64,000 nt of DNA from Episyrphus balteatus (GCF_945859705.1 NC_079134.1:49034402-49098401), one strand, 5' to 3'; positions 37,701-52,472 are shown, numbered from the stretch's first letter. Notes: generated from the letters alone by a model not told the origin. Translations and numbers: made by a program.

Positions 37701-40700
37701 ACAAAGTCGTCGTACTACAGTTTTCTATGAGTAGGGTATACCTTCAGTAAAAACACAAGAACAGGATCTGTGTGCTGGCAAACGAACGGCAAGGACTCTT
37801 TAAAGGTGGGAGTATAATATTTTTAGGTGGCTTTGCTGATGAGGGTGTATCTTGTGGGTGAAGTTGTATATTTTTGAACCGATAAGCATACCTACACAAA
37901 AACACAACACCACACACGTTCCCAAAACAGATTCAATAATAATGATAATTGAAAGTTTGTTCTCTATATTTTTCAAACAAAACATTCATTTTGTATGAGG
38001 TTTTGATGTAGATGCCAGAAATAGGTACATCAATTTGTTAAACACTGGCAAATAAGAACTAATTAAGTCAAGTAAAGTATGTATGACGTATGAGATGGGA
38101 AATGCAGTGTGGTAGTAACTATGTGGTGGTTGTGTGCAGTTTGAAAGATTCATCTGATCCGCCATTTTGAACAAAAACTACCCTAATAATCCAGAGTAGA
38201 ATTTGCGACTTTGGAGTTCGTTTACTAGGTGAACCCAACAACATATTGTATTCAATGGAACCTATGTATCTTTGAGAAATTAGGTCGAATCAGCAGGGAG
38301 TTTAGCTGGAATCATAATATCAAGCGGAGCTTCTTGAAGTTGGGCTTGTTTTCTTTTTCTAGAGAAATTCATCGGAACAAAAACCAATGGCAAAAATGGA
38401 AACAGTAACAAATTAAAAAAAAAAATGTTCCACTCATCCGAACTAGCACATCAGTTGGAAGGCCCTCATCATCAATGCCATGGAGCTTAAATCGGTGACG
38501 TATTCAAAGATCTCTTCAAATCAGCCCGATCACTAGCCACGGCCAGTCTAAAGTTGATCAATAAATCAACTTTAACATCAGTTTCCCAGTTACCACAATG
38601 TAATTTTTTTCAAATGACATTTTATAAATTAAAACAAAAACAAATTTCCTGTTTAAGGCTAGTACGCTGATGAAGCGAAACGAAAAAAAATTAAGTCTCC
38701 AAAGTCAACAGCGGACATGTTAACAAAAAAATACCATCGGGTATTATAGCACATAGCATATTATATACATACATATTTATAGTACCTACATACATATCCC
38801 AAATTTCTATATAAAAAGTCTTAAAAATTTAAGTAACTTGAACCTAAGAGCAAGGACGTGCGACCCAGTCGTGAGTCGTGCATTTTATTTCTAATTTGTT
38901 TTGTTTTGATTCAATTAAAATTTGTTTGAATTTAACTTGTACGTGAGCAAAATGAAAATCAAAATGTTGACCTCAACAACAGTGAAATGTTATCAAAAAT
39001 ATAAGCATACATATGTACCCATTTTGAATTGGTCTACCCCTGATTGCCATTAGAAACCGATGCTCTAATATTCTTTCGACAACTTAAATTGAAATTTCCT
39101 TAAATTTTTGAGCTGGCTCTAGTTGATGTATTTGGATTGGAGTTTTTGCAAAACAAGTTACAGTAGAGAGGGCTTTCTTTTCACTTATGTAGTTTTATTT
39201 TGAGTGAAACAGTGGAAAGTTTACTTTTAGTAAAACTTAACAACTAAAATATCGTAATATAGCCCTATTATAGTTCATTATTGTGAAAAAAAAATTATTT
39301 TTGTCTTAAGATATCGTATTTATACATAAATCTATAACAATTGTCATCATATATTTTTTGTAGAAAAAAAAACTAATGAAAAGAGCATTTTTTTATCGGT
39401 CTGTGCGATATCGATTTAAAATAAAAGACAACTGTAATTTTACTTCTCTTATTTAACCGATAACAGGTATTGAAGTTTTGGAGGCAATTACAGGAGGTTG
39501 AGTGATTAACGCTCGGGCCTTCACAGGAACCGAACAAAAACGTTCCAACATGATGAGCAAACACCATAGACGCTTATCTATCTACATATTTACATACATT
39601 CTATCTCTACAAATCTCAACACACAAAAATCCTGTCACATATCTCCCTAATCCCTATGTCCTTTTCGGAAGTCCGAAAAAACTTAAAAAAAAAATAAGAG
39701 TCTTAAAATAGTGATTTGAAAATTCACCCCTTTAAAAAAGATATGGAAGCAAAACGTACAAGGAGGAAGAAAAAATAATTAATAAAACGAGAAAAAAAGA
39801 ATTTAAAAAAAGCCCTTATGAAGTCACTTCTTTCTGAACCGAAGCCATCCGTCTTCGGAAATTTATGCGGGTTGGAAGCCGAGCTTGAATTGTTTATCCT
39901 CTTTGATCCGGGAAATGTAGTACCCCGTTGCCCCCAATCAGTGTTGCCGTTTGGCCCCTTTAGGGGCCAAATGGCCCCTTTTTTAAGCTCGGGCCCCTTG
40001 GCCCCCACTTTTTTAAAAATTAGCAAAATGGGCCCTTTTTATTTATAGCTAAACTTTTTGTTTTAAAAGATGAAAAATTATGAAGAATTATAAAAGATAG
40101 AACAGTTGACTTCAATTAGGAGGGAAACCTACACTATCTCCAAAAAAAAAATCTCAATCGGATAAAATCTCCAGAAAATTTTTGACCCCATGGACAAAAT
40201 CTCCATGGGGAAAGGCATCCAATGGACAAAATCTCCAATAAATAATTTTTTCTCCCATTTTCTCCAAATCCCCAAAAATCTCCAATAAGCAAAAACAAAA
40301 ACGTTATAGAATGATAAAAAACACTGTAAGTTAAAGTAAAATCAGAACTAAACACGCCAATTTTAAAATCATAAAGGTTCCTCTTTTAAAATGGAACAGA
40401 ACAAATAAATTATGTAAACAACCGTGACTTGAACCTTCGTTGTTTTACCTACCATTCGTGTGCCTTAACAATGATTCTAATATACTGGAAGGATACAGCA
40501 ATAAAAATACAGCAAATAAAAATACAAATGCTATCACTAAAAAAAACGAAAAATTAAAATCGAAGAGCTCAAATTGGATATGGCAAGTCCAAAAGCAGCA
40601 CCTTCAGCTTCTTCCAATGAAAGTTCCGATAGCTCCGGCTCATCAAGTCCAAAAGCAGCAGCTCCAATGAAAGCAGCAGCTCCAATGAAAGCATCAGCTA

Positions 40701-43700
40701 ACAATGAAAGTTCAAATAGCTCGAGTTCATCAAGTGAATAAAAATATTTAAAATTAATTTTCCTTACTTGAAGTGCAAAAGATTTTTGTTTTTTTTTAAT
40801 TGTTATCTAGATTTTTAAATAGGTACAGGTTCCTTTAAAAAAAGTACAAATATATTTTTTATAGTTACGTATGTTATATTTTGTACCTATTTATGTTGTA
40901 TTTTTTTTACTCATTTTGTGGATTTTGCTTTTAAGTAATGCTAAGTAATTAATAATGAATGTTAAGTAATTAATAATGAATAAAGTTTAAGTTCATGGAA
41001 ACTCTAACTTTGTAAATTGTCTCTTATTTGGTTTCTTGTAGTTGTTGCAATATTTGATAGTTGGGTTCTGGCCACCATTTCACTTCCTTCTTCATGAACA
41101 TCATCAGCAATATCAGCAATGGAAATCTCTGGAACATGAAATTGTATGCAGATGTTGTGTAGTGCAACACAAACGTTTGTTATTTGTATTGCCTTTTCTG
41201 GTGTGTAATTGAGCTGTCTTATTCCAAGAAGGCATCGAAACCGCGATTTTAGAACACCAATCGTTCTTTCAACAACGTTTCGGCACTTTGAATGAAGGGT
41301 GTTAAATTTCTCGTTTTGGCTTCCTTCTTCTGCAGATCGGTATCATCATCCAAGGCTCTAAAGTGTATCCAGAATCACCTATTGAATGAATTAATTTATA
41401 CAAATATAAAACACTTGAACAAAATCTTGTATTTACCGAGAAGCCAACTTCGCTTGTCTCCGTTATTCCATCTCTGAAGGAGATGTCGATGGTATTCGCT
41501 TAGGCTAAATACAAAAGAGTCGTGTGATGCCTAACCGTACCTCTCGTCTACAGCCCGAATCACCATTTTATAGTCGCAAACCTATGAAATCAGAACGTTA
41601 ATGAAAAAATACATCTATTTTGATTGAAAGTATGTACTTACTATCATTGCATTGATGCTATGATCACCCTTTCTGTTAAAGTAGATGTGCTCATTAGTAG
41701 CAGGACGTATTATTTTAACATGCGTCCCATCCACACATCCAATAATTCCTGGGAAGCGATACTTGCTATAAAAATGTTGCTTACTGGAAGACATCTCATC
41801 CTCAGTCATATGGTACGATATATGGTCGGGACATAAAACACTTTCCATTACCGGCAACACTTTTATCAATGTAGCAGACAATGTTGGCTGCGCCATTCCG
41901 ACAAGGAAATCCTGACCTGTCCCTCTCTGATATCCACCCTCTCCCAGAAAGCGAAGAGTTGCACACAGTTTCAAAATGTTCGGTATGTATGTTGACCTTG
42001 CACTTGGAAGTCTCAAGTCAATCTTTTCCAGAACGTAAATGAAAGCTTCTTTGTTGAGGCGAAATAGATTTTCGAACCTTGAAATTACATATTTTTAAGA
42101 TTAATGGTAAGGTAAACATTCTTACTTACGTAGAATAAGAAAATGTTCATTGGGTCTGAATTATCTCTTATTGCTCTTCTTGATAATAAGATTTCCTCTG
42201 CCTCAGAATCACTATCACTTTCATTATCAAAAAAGTAATAGCAGTGAAAAAACATTTTTACCAAAGATTAAAATTTTAATTTACTTTTTTTTTGTTTGTT
42301 TATTTAGCCAATTTTCACAGTCACAAATAGGAGTGAAGTTGGTTGCGCTTGAAAAAAAGAATTTTTTTCTTGTTTGATGTGGCAACATTTTCATGCATGC
42401 ATTATCGTTTTATGTAGTCGCTCTTTGTCGCGACTATCGTTTGTCGTGGCTTTCGTTGTTTTGCCGTTCGTTTCGTTTTATGTAATAGGCCCCCTGGTTT
42501 CTGATTTCCAGCATTTAGTCGATTGAATTCCGAGAAAGTTATTGAGGTATATAAAATGCTCGAGGCTGGATGTGCGGACAAGGTTCTTGAAACATTTTTT
42601 GAAATTAAGGGCGTAGAAGAATTTTGGCTTGCTATTGCGGGTTATTTAAAAATGGTTTGGATGAAATTATGTTTGAAAACTCTTGATAGCAGTGCATCAG
42701 CGGAAAGAGTAGTTTTCAGACTGACACTGATAAAAAATAAGCTTACGAAAATTAACGAAAATAGATTAATTGTTATCACTGGCAATTCCTTGATGACAGC
42801 CCTTGATTCAATAAAACCAGGAAAAGATCATGAAAACTGGGTAAACCAAAGTCCAAATTAGTGTATAAATATCGAAAGTATATTTGCATATACATACATA
42901 TTTTGTCAAGAACTGTTTTGTTTGTTTTTTTTTTTTAATTAATTTATTTTATTATTAAAAGTTTATGATACCTATATCTTTGGTGATGTTTACATAATTT
43001 TTTTTTTGCTTCACGAAATTTTATGATTGGCCCCTTTTTTTGTCTCGGGTCCCTTTTTTGTCCCTTTCCGATTTTTTCCATCGGCAACACTGCCCCCAAT
43101 TATTATCGACGAATTTAGCTGAAGGCACGATAAAATACACATTCTTATGAAAGGCTGACCCATACATGACGAACATGACGCGACGTACTCGACGGATGCG
43201 GCTTATAGGTCGGTTCGCAAAAGAATGTGTTAAATCCGGATACGGATTCTACGCGTTGGAAGTTGGATTGCACAAAGAACAGCATTAAAGCTGAAACACA
43301 ATCACGCTTTGCCTTCGATTTTGACAACTGCCAAAAGTTCAACCATACGAAATCTGTGTAATCTCAAACAATGACGCTTTTCTTACGTACGCTTTTTTTG
43401 ACAAACGTAAGGAAACGTAAGAAAGCGAGCAAAAGTTCAACCAGACTGAACTTTTGCTCGCTTTCTGACATTTATCAGACATAGTTACAGTCACCCACAT
43501 TATTATTGCGCCAAATGCGAATAAAAAAAAATAAATTATTGCAAACCTAGGTGTGTTTTTTAATTTCTCTATATAGATTTTGCACAAAAAAACGACATCG
43601 AGATATTTTAAATCAAAACAATTTACGTATTAAAAACAAAAATATTTTAATGATGTTGTAGACTGAGTTTTATTGTTAAAAACAATTTATTTTGATTGGT

Positions 43701-46700
43701 TTTGTTTTTATTACTGTAGGATTAAAGAATAAACAAATTTCTATGCATTTTTTAAACACATTAATATCCTTTTTCATTTTTCCACAATTAAATCAAGATA
43801 AAGACTTGGCTCAATAATTTTATGAGTGACTGTGTTTTTTTTATTTGACAGCAGATTTTATGTTAAAATCAGCTGTTCGAAGTCAAAGTGACAGAAGCGC
43901 GCTTTGAGGATTTCTCAACGTAACGCGATGACGCGTCTGGCAAAGCGTGATTGTGTTTCAGCTTTTATGAAGCAGGAAAGATATTCAATTGCAGTTTGCA
44001 AAAAAAAAAAAAAAAAAACTGAGTTAGTGTCTGACCCGTGACGATTTGGATGAAATTATGTTTGAAAACTCTTGATAGCAGTGCATCAGCTGAAAGAGTA
44101 GTTTTCAGACTGACACTGATAAAAAATAAGCTTACGAAAATTTACGAAAATAGATTAATTGTAAACACTAACAATTCCTTGATGACAGCCCTTGATTCAA
44201 TAAAACCAGGAAAAGATCATGAAAACTGGGTAAACCAAAGTCCAAATTAGTGTATAAATATCGAAAGTATATTTGCATATACATACATATTTTGTCAAGA
44301 ACTGTTTAGTTTGTTTTTTTTTTTTTTTTTTTTTTTAAATTAATTTATTTTTTATTAAAAGTTTATGATATCTATATCTTTGGTGATGTTTATATAATTT
44401 TTTTTTGCTTCACGAAATTTTATGATTGGCCCCTTTTTTGTCTCGGGTCCCTTTTTTGCCCCTTTCCGATTTTTTCCAGCGGCAAAACTGCCCCCAATTA
44501 TTATCGACGAATTTAGCTGAAGGCACGATAAAATACACATTGTTATGAAAGGCTGACCCATACATGACGAACATGACGCGACGTACTCGACGGATGCGGT
44601 TTATAGGTCGGTTCGCAAAAGAATGTGTTGAATCCGGATACAGATTCTACGCGTTGGAAGTTGGATTGCAGTTTGCAAAGAAAAAAAAAACTGAGTTAGT
44701 GTCTGACCCGTGACGATAGAATGCCACATCAATGGTCCAGTCAACTTTGTATATAAAATTTAAGAATTTCCTGCTAGAATGCGTCAAATAAGTATTTTTT
44801 AACCATTTCATTTGGATAAAAATCAAATCGTTTTTTTTTTGTTTTATTTAATAAAATTAATGTGAAAGTTCATGCATAAAATATAAACAACCAGTCAACC
44901 ATTCATCATCAAAAGTATGAAAGCATGAACCTACCATCATATAAATATAGCAAGACTTTACCCATACAAATGCATTATTTATGCACCAACTCAACTCAAA
45001 ATACTTTGGCTCTCATCGATACTCTCGTATAAGTGTAACATTGATGAATGTGTCCTCACCAACCACCCCCCGATTATTTCATTCAATATGCACGCTTAGG
45101 GGTTTGTTTTGGTTTAATATCCATTTTAAACGAAAATGAACAAAAAAAATCGTGTTTCATATCAAATTTCCTTATTCATGTGCTAAAACTATTATGTCAT
45201 CACTTTCCATACAGATTTTTTGTCAAATAGACACATATCACATTTATGTGAGGAAGATAGTTTGGTTTGGGGAGGGGATTTGAAAAAAAAAAAAAAATAA
45301 ATGTTCAATGCATATAAACGAACGCGGATTTCATAAAAATCCGCCAATAAATTATGACTGATACTTAAATATGTGCCGTTTTATATGCATGCACTTCTAC
45401 AACTCGACTTAGCGCTGACATAAAAGCACTTAATAGATTTCCAATGCCCCGTTAACACGGGGTTGACATCATGTTCTCTATTAAAAATCCAAAAATAAAA
45501 AAAACCAAAAAATAGGGAGGTAATATTTTTGTATCACTATGCACTCATTTTTATATGACACACAATGCATTTGAAAAGTGTTGAATAATTTAAAAAGCTA
45601 TTTTTTTGATATTTGTTCCATTATCATGAATTTTTTTTGTTTCGCCAATTTAGCTATAGACTTTGCAACAAAAAAAAAATAAAAAAACTCATACTAATAT
45701 GCCTACTCACTTTTGGCGTATTCATCAATGCAGATATGCGGATATATTGAAAGGCGAGGGGGTATAAGCTTAAAAAAATAGGCGCCCGCTGGCAATAACG
45801 ATACCTGCTATAGCTTCGACATACCGGCCTAAGAGTATGGCTTATGTTACCTCGTTAATGGACATTTTTATAATGCATTGATATTGATCAGCTTTGTGTC
45901 ATGATGCGAAAGTTTTTAAAACTTTTATTTTTATATACCTATGCGTTCTGAGCAAATTTTTAAATTATGTATTATGGAACAAAAAAAACTAAAAGATTGG
46001 GTTGTCACTGCTATTTTATGCCTCGTGTGTTTTAAAGTTTTTTGTTTTATTTAACAACATTATAACATAGAGATGGACATGGGATATCTACCCTATCCTA
46101 TCCCTATCCCTTTTTTGCATTTTATAACGGTAATATTTTAAGAACGAAGGCTAGTAGAATTTTTCTGATTGTGGATTCGAGTTCAGCAACCCAAAAACCT
46201 GCAGAAAAGTATATTTTGATTCTTGTGGCAAAAAAAGTGTAATTTGGTTGGCCAGTGTTGTTTCTGATTCAAAGACCGCTACTTAAATTTTAAATATCTC
46301 GGGCAATAAAAGAGATATCGGAAAGATTTAAACATTTTTTGAAAGAATAAAACTAGCTCTTATATGCACCGTTACAAATTTATTCACAATTAATTACTTC
46401 ACATAAAAACATAACCTCGAACCAATCAAATTTTTCTGACTTCAGATTCGGATTCAGCACCACAAAAACTACTAGAAAAGTATATTGTGGTTCTTGTGGC
46501 AAAAACTTTGTTGACCAGTGTTATCAGCCCATCATCACTTTGCAAATCGTTTTTTAGGATGATACAGGGCACTGTCCAAAAGCATTAGAGCATTCTTTTC
46601 AAGTTCTTTTGATTCAAGTAAATTTTTTACCTGGAAAAAAACTCATTAATATAAACACATATTGTATTCTGGTTTTACTACGGGAACAAACACGTTGTGG

Positions 46701-49700
46701 AACCATTGTTCGAACAATAGGAATGTCTTCCATGCATTTTTATTAGCATTATAAAAAATAATCTTATTTTAACATTCCGATGACAACAGGGGTGCTATAC
46801 CACCCCAGACTTGATTTTTCTTTCTTTGTATTTTTGGCTATTGATGTTTTTTTTTTATGGATTGTCTATTTTCTGTTCTTGTTAAAGCCTATGGTGTGTT
46901 GTGATTTAATAAATATTTGTATTAGGTATACCTAAAAGTATTTTTTTTTTTAAATTCAATCCTAGCATCCATATTAAAAAATGTGTTGTTATCGGAAGGT
47001 TAAATTTTTTGAAATGGATAAAATTGGGTTAAAGAAAGCCAGCCAACCCTACAAGCTTTCAACTTATCAGAGTTTATTGTTTTATTTAAACAACAATGGT
47101 TATAATTGGATAAACAATTTAATAGAAAACAGATCTTGTTTCTACAATGTTGAAATTAGGAATGAGAACATTTCTGACACAAAATTTTCTCAAAAATACA
47201 AATTAAAAAACGATTGCTTATGTTTTTCAATAGAACTCAATTGAAATAGTGCCTGTCCGCCTTCTGGTACTCAATGTTACTCCAAGATCTTGTTTAGGAG
47301 GCATATACGATCTTGAGAGCTTCGATATTCAACCAAACCTTGCAGTAAATTTGTACGATGAAAACGCAGATTACATCGAGAGCATTTCGTTCCTCATTAT
47401 ATGTTTTAAGCTGGATTCGAAACATAGTAACATAGATACTATAAATAGCTTTGGATTCAGGGCTTAGTCGTTTAATAACATTGTTATCACTGCTACCTGC
47501 GTTAAATGTTTTCGATTCTATTTTTGACCATTTATTTTGGTTGGGGTCTAGTGGGTAAACTCAACTTTATGTGAAAAAAACATCTTACCATAACTTCAAG
47601 AATATAGTGACGACACAGGGCAGATGAGATTATTCCTTATCCAACATTAAAACTACTAAAAATATAGTTCATGTATTATACTTTATACCTACATAAAATT
47701 AAAAAAAGCACGAAATAATTTTACTGAAATTATTAAACTTGCACTATTACTCGAAAGCTTTAACAAAGTTGATGCTTCCTGAAAAAATAGCAAACAAATA
47801 TTGTATTGTACAACTGCATTTTAACATAGAAAAAAAAAAACATGTAAACAGAATTACTCGTATAAGAAACGACAATATATATATATATTTTAGATTAAAA
47901 CTTTTAAGGTTTCTTTTTCTTGAATATACCTATACGTCAGTGAAATTTCATTTATTTTTTCTAAAAAAAAAAGTTACCAGAAACAGACAAGTCTATTCAG
48001 TAGAAATAGTATTTAATGTGTTTTTTAAAACCTTTTTCCAACAAATTTTGACTTTGAAGTTGATTATTTCGAGAAAAATTAATTGAAATAATTTGATTTA
48101 AAACTAGAATTAAGTGTACAATTCTGGCTTTTCAGAAAGATATCAATTATAACTGTAAGTATTGCCGTTGATTTTTAATAATTTTTTTTAGTATTTTACG
48201 TCATATTTTAGAAAATTGCCACTCCCGCCTAAACGAGGGGAGATAGACCCCCCCTCCCATAGTAAAAAATAATTGTATTGAACTCCTCTACAAAATACCG
48301 TTATCAATTCTTGTCGCCTAAGTTATCGTACTCGTTATCGTTTTATGTAAAAATTTGAATCATCAAAATAAAAAATTGCAAAAAAAACAGCTTAAAAGTG
48401 AAAAAATCATCACGAAACTATTTTTATTGAAAAGATCATAATTTTTTACTTCAAAAACAGTTTTGAAAAAAAAAATTAAAAAATGGGTTTTTTAGAAAAA
48501 AAAAATAAAATGTGTTTTTCACCTTTTTTGTAATAGATCAGCTTAAAATGGACTAATTTCATTTTTAATAACGGTTTTGGAAAGGTCTAAATATCACCCT
48601 ACAAATGCAAAAAAACATTCATTCAATTATGTATAAAGTCGCAAGAAATATGCAAAAAAGTAATTTAAGATCATGTTTTTTTTTACTCTCAAAAATTGAG
48701 TGACTTAGGGAATTAATTCATTTTACTCACTTGCTAATTTTTTTGGGGGATTATTTATGTACAGAAGTTCATATTTTGAGCTAAGGAACCGGTAAACAAT
48801 GACACAAATAGATTTTATGACATAGGTATTTTTCGTATATTCTTTTCACATGGAATTACTCATAAGGCAGATAGTGGTACTCTCACTCTCTTCTATACCT
48901 GGTTTCCAATATTTTCTTTCCAAGGTCGTTTAGTTTTGCACTGGTTTACTGTTTACAAATGCTATTTGGTGATTACTAGTTGATGTAATTCTTTTTAGTT
49001 TCTGCTATCAGATTGATTGATTGTTTGGAATTCGGGTAAAGGGATTCTTAGTTTTCTCCCGTAATTAAAAGAGAAAGATGATAGACAGCTTTACTTACCT
49101 ACTCACGGTTATCGCGCCTCAGCTTTTCTCTCGTTTTAACTTCACATAAATAAAAATCGAACAAAGAATCGATTTCACTACCATTGTAAAGAGCAGAAGT
49201 GGGTGACAAAGTAATCCGAATCAAAATTTTACTATTACCAGAAGATTGTTCCGCAAATATGAACTCGATACCTGGTTCAGAACATTTCAATATTTTTTTA
49301 AGTCGAATTTGACAGTCAATATACAATGCTACACCACCAACTCTTGGTCTGTCTAAAAATATTGGAACAGGAAATTCCTACAGCCAAATCACTTTGATAA
49401 CTCTTAAGCCATGTTTTCGAGACACCAATTGTGTCCAAGTAGTGGCCACTTAGAATGGATTTATTTTCATCATATTTAGGACTTTGTTTATTTGGGCAAA
49501 ACCTTTGGCAATTTTTGTCTCCTAGTCTTATCACATCCAGAACGGTTGGGTGTGTGATATCAAAAATGTTGTAAAGCCTATAAAAACTCCTGTCGGCGAG
49601 GCTCGCATGTGTCCTATTTTTTTTGTCAATAAGTTAAAAAAGCTTAAGTCAATTTTTATCATATTTCAGTATAAGCAAATGAAATTTGTGGACATGATTT

Positions 49701-52422
49701 TTTTGTACTTTTTATGTGATTACCAGGGATAGGATCTTGTGGACCTAAAAACTTAAAAAAAGGCAAAATAAAACTCCCAAAAAGGCATTAAAAGGCATTT
49801 ATTGAGAGAAAGAATGAAATATAAAAATTAATTGCAGTAATTTTGAACAATCAAGAGTTTTTTTTAAATTTTCAGTTAACAAGCGCCTGCGATTGTCCCT
49901 TAAGAGTGCCTTTAAAGGAGCTAAAAGATCTCTCTACATCTGTTGAGACGAATGGACCCCAATTAAAGCACTTGACATAACCCACTTCAACATTTGCCGG
50001 GAGCTCTTGATTTGTGTTCCCATGTATTACGCAATTTATTTGTTCAACTCTCTCGAGTCCCTTATTTACCAAAAAATTGATCTGTACTTCTCAAAAACAT
50101 CTTTTGCGACTGCCCCTTTCGCAGCTTCCAAATCTCTCTTGAATATGTCCAGAATCTGGAGAACTTCTTCAATTGAGTATTGTATATTGAGTAAGTAAGC
50201 TTTAGAACCCTGATACGTGTCGGTTGTCGGCCGCGCAATAGAACGTAGAAGACAATAAATGGTAGCAATAGCAGACAAACAAGTTGCATATAGGTAGATC
50301 TTTTCACTTAAATTTTGTTTGTGTGGGGTAACTATTGAGTAAGTAATGTACTGAGTAAGTTAGACCCGTTTTCTGAATCGAAACTCAGTTCTATACAAAC
50401 CCTTATGTGACAGTTTACGCAGAGGAAAAAGTAGGGAATAAGAGTTTATGTTCAACATAAATTATTTAAGTTTCGATTCAGCAAATGGCGCTAAGCTTTT
50501 TGTTTGTATATTTAAGTGTTTTGTGTGTAGGCATTACCTTAAAGACGCTAAAAAAACATAGGAAAAGGCAAAAAAAGGCAATAACAAGAGAAAAGACAAA
50601 AAAAGTCAATAACGAAAGAAAAGGCAAAAAAAAGGCAAAATAAAATGGTTTACTCGACCACAAGTTTAAAATAGCTTATGTTGACCTAAGCGATGAATAT
50701 ATTTGAATTCAAATTGTCATAAAAGCTTATGTCACGACTTAAGCTGATTTAAAAAAATGTATTCTTTTTAAGATTTGGACGATTTTATTTTAAATATACA
50801 TAAGCTATTATGCAAATGCAGTTTTTGTCGAAAAAGACTTAAGCTACTATGATTTTTTTTAAATTTAACGGTTTATATTTTGCGTAGAGAAATGAGACCC
50901 AGACTAAAACAAAGCAAACAAAAGGTGAACATGTTAAGCAAATAAAATAGATTTTCACTTAACTTATTACCACAGTTGAATCGTTTATTTCAGAAACAGC
51001 ATAAGTTCACTTTTTCCAAAAATTTTTTTTCTTGGAAATTTCTCATATATGTATAGGTAGTTATTCATCTTCTGAAAAAAAATTAAGTATGTCAGACCCC
51101 CCAAAATACGAAAACTGAAAGAAAAGGGTTCAAAATATATGGAAAATTTTCACCCGGTGACAATATTTTTGACTGTTAAATACATGACTTTTTACCAGTT
51201 TTAAATTATTTTGGCAGCAATCTTGACACACACCCCCTTTTGTTATACATATATCTATAAAAAGGTAAAGAATTACTCTATCTATATCTATTAAATTCAT
51301 TAAAATTTTACTCAGGATTCAAAAGTTATAGCCAGATTTCTGGTGGTGGCAGCATTTTTAACTATTGATTAATATGACATTTAACCAGTTTTAAATTTTT
51401 TTGGCAAACATCATGACTTGCAAGCCTTTAAGTTATACATCTATAAAAAGGTAAAGATTTTCTCTATCTACTGCTATTTAATTTATTAAAATCGAAAGTA
51501 GGGTTCAAAAACTATAGCTAAATAAAAAAAAAAGTTTTACCACAAAAATTTCGTTTATTTCAGAAACGACATAAGTCCACCGACTTTAAAGACTTAAAAA
51601 CCCGCAAAGACCTACAAAAAAGTTTATATTTTAAAGATTTCTAAATGCATCTTAGGCTAGATTATAACTCGGCATACTCTAAATTTTAAGTGTTGTGGAA
51701 TTTTAAGTAAAAAACAGTTTTTTGTTGCTCCTGAAAAGTTTATGCTCATGGACTTATGTCTTTTCTGAAATAAACGATTCAGTTTTAGTTCCACCTTTTT
51801 GTAATTCCTCGAGAAAATTCTTTAGTTTCTTGACGGAATAAAAGTCATTTAAATGCAGTCATGCAGGTTATCTTTATTATTTCTATGAAACCATTTTTAA
51901 TTTTTTTTTTAAATCGAAATGAATGAAGCCAAATTCAAACTTTTTTTTGAAAAAAAATGAGTTTTTAACTTTTTTTTCAAAAAATCCCGAAAATAAGAGT
52001 TTCCTGATAAAAATAAATATAAATTGTTCAAAGGTAAGTTTTAGAACATTTTGAGTATTAAAACAATGGCATCGTCACCTGCTGTTCCTATATTTACACC
52101 TCGTTTGAAAGAACAACTACCAATGCCACCTGTGTTCATTTTTTACTATTTTTTCTATAAATTTTCTATTGATTTTAATTCACTGAAAAACGTCATCGTC
52201 CCTCTGCCAGCTTTGTCACAAGGCTTTTTTGTATTCGTTGCTTGTATGTACTAATTTTATTTCCCTTTTTCTTAGAATTTTTGTTGTAATTCTTTTTTTG
52301 TATGTCATTTTTTCCTTTTTAGAATGTTTGGCACGGCACCGTGTTCAGCATGTGGACAAACAATTGCACCAAATGAATTTGTTATGAGGACTACATCGCC
52401 GATAAGTAGTCAGCAAAAACAG

Positions 52423-52472
<50 letters not shown>

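Larger units (their letters stand above)
39939..43092 (+). mobile_element. 3.15-kb hAT element with perfect 8-bp target duplication and nested Harbinger
   Basis: The terminal repeats CAGTGTTGCCG (39939-39949) and CGGCAACACTG (43082-43092) are perfect and flanked by CCCCCAAT at 39931-39938 and 43093-43100. Subterminal GGCCCCTTT motifs occur at both ends. A hAT dimerisation segment (SSASAERVVFRLTLIKNKL) lies near the right end on the + strand, so this was an autonomous-type element. Its middle is replaced or interrupted by a PIF/Harbinger transposase remnant (41000-42480). Its right end was later tandemly duplicated (44045-44717). Confidence 0.92.
42656..44717 (+). repeat. Tandem duplication of the hAT right end; first copy holds an insertion
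   Basis: The unit from TTTGGATGAAATTATGTTTG to GTGTCTGACCCGTGACGA occurs at 42656-44044 and 44045-44717. Copy 1 is longer because it contains an inverted-repeat element at 43287-43965. Both copies include the hAT right end; in copy 2 the end reads CGGCAAAACTG, one base changed. In copy 2 the insertion site is collapsed between two ATTGCA motifs, suggesting a deletion or duplication before insertion. Confidence 0.88.
13983..52322 (+). other. Intron 2 of the LMO4-like gene (38.3 kb, transposon-filled)
   Basis: Bounded by donor GTAAGT at 13983 and acceptor TTTCCTTTTTAG ending at 52322; the split arginine codon (AG|A) keeps the frame. No host exon was recognised inside. Several families of DNA transposons, a Helentron remnant, a non-LTR fragment and a 1.5-kb palindrome lie inside it. 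Long introns of developmental regulators often hold enhancers, but none can be read directly here. Confidence 0.85.
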
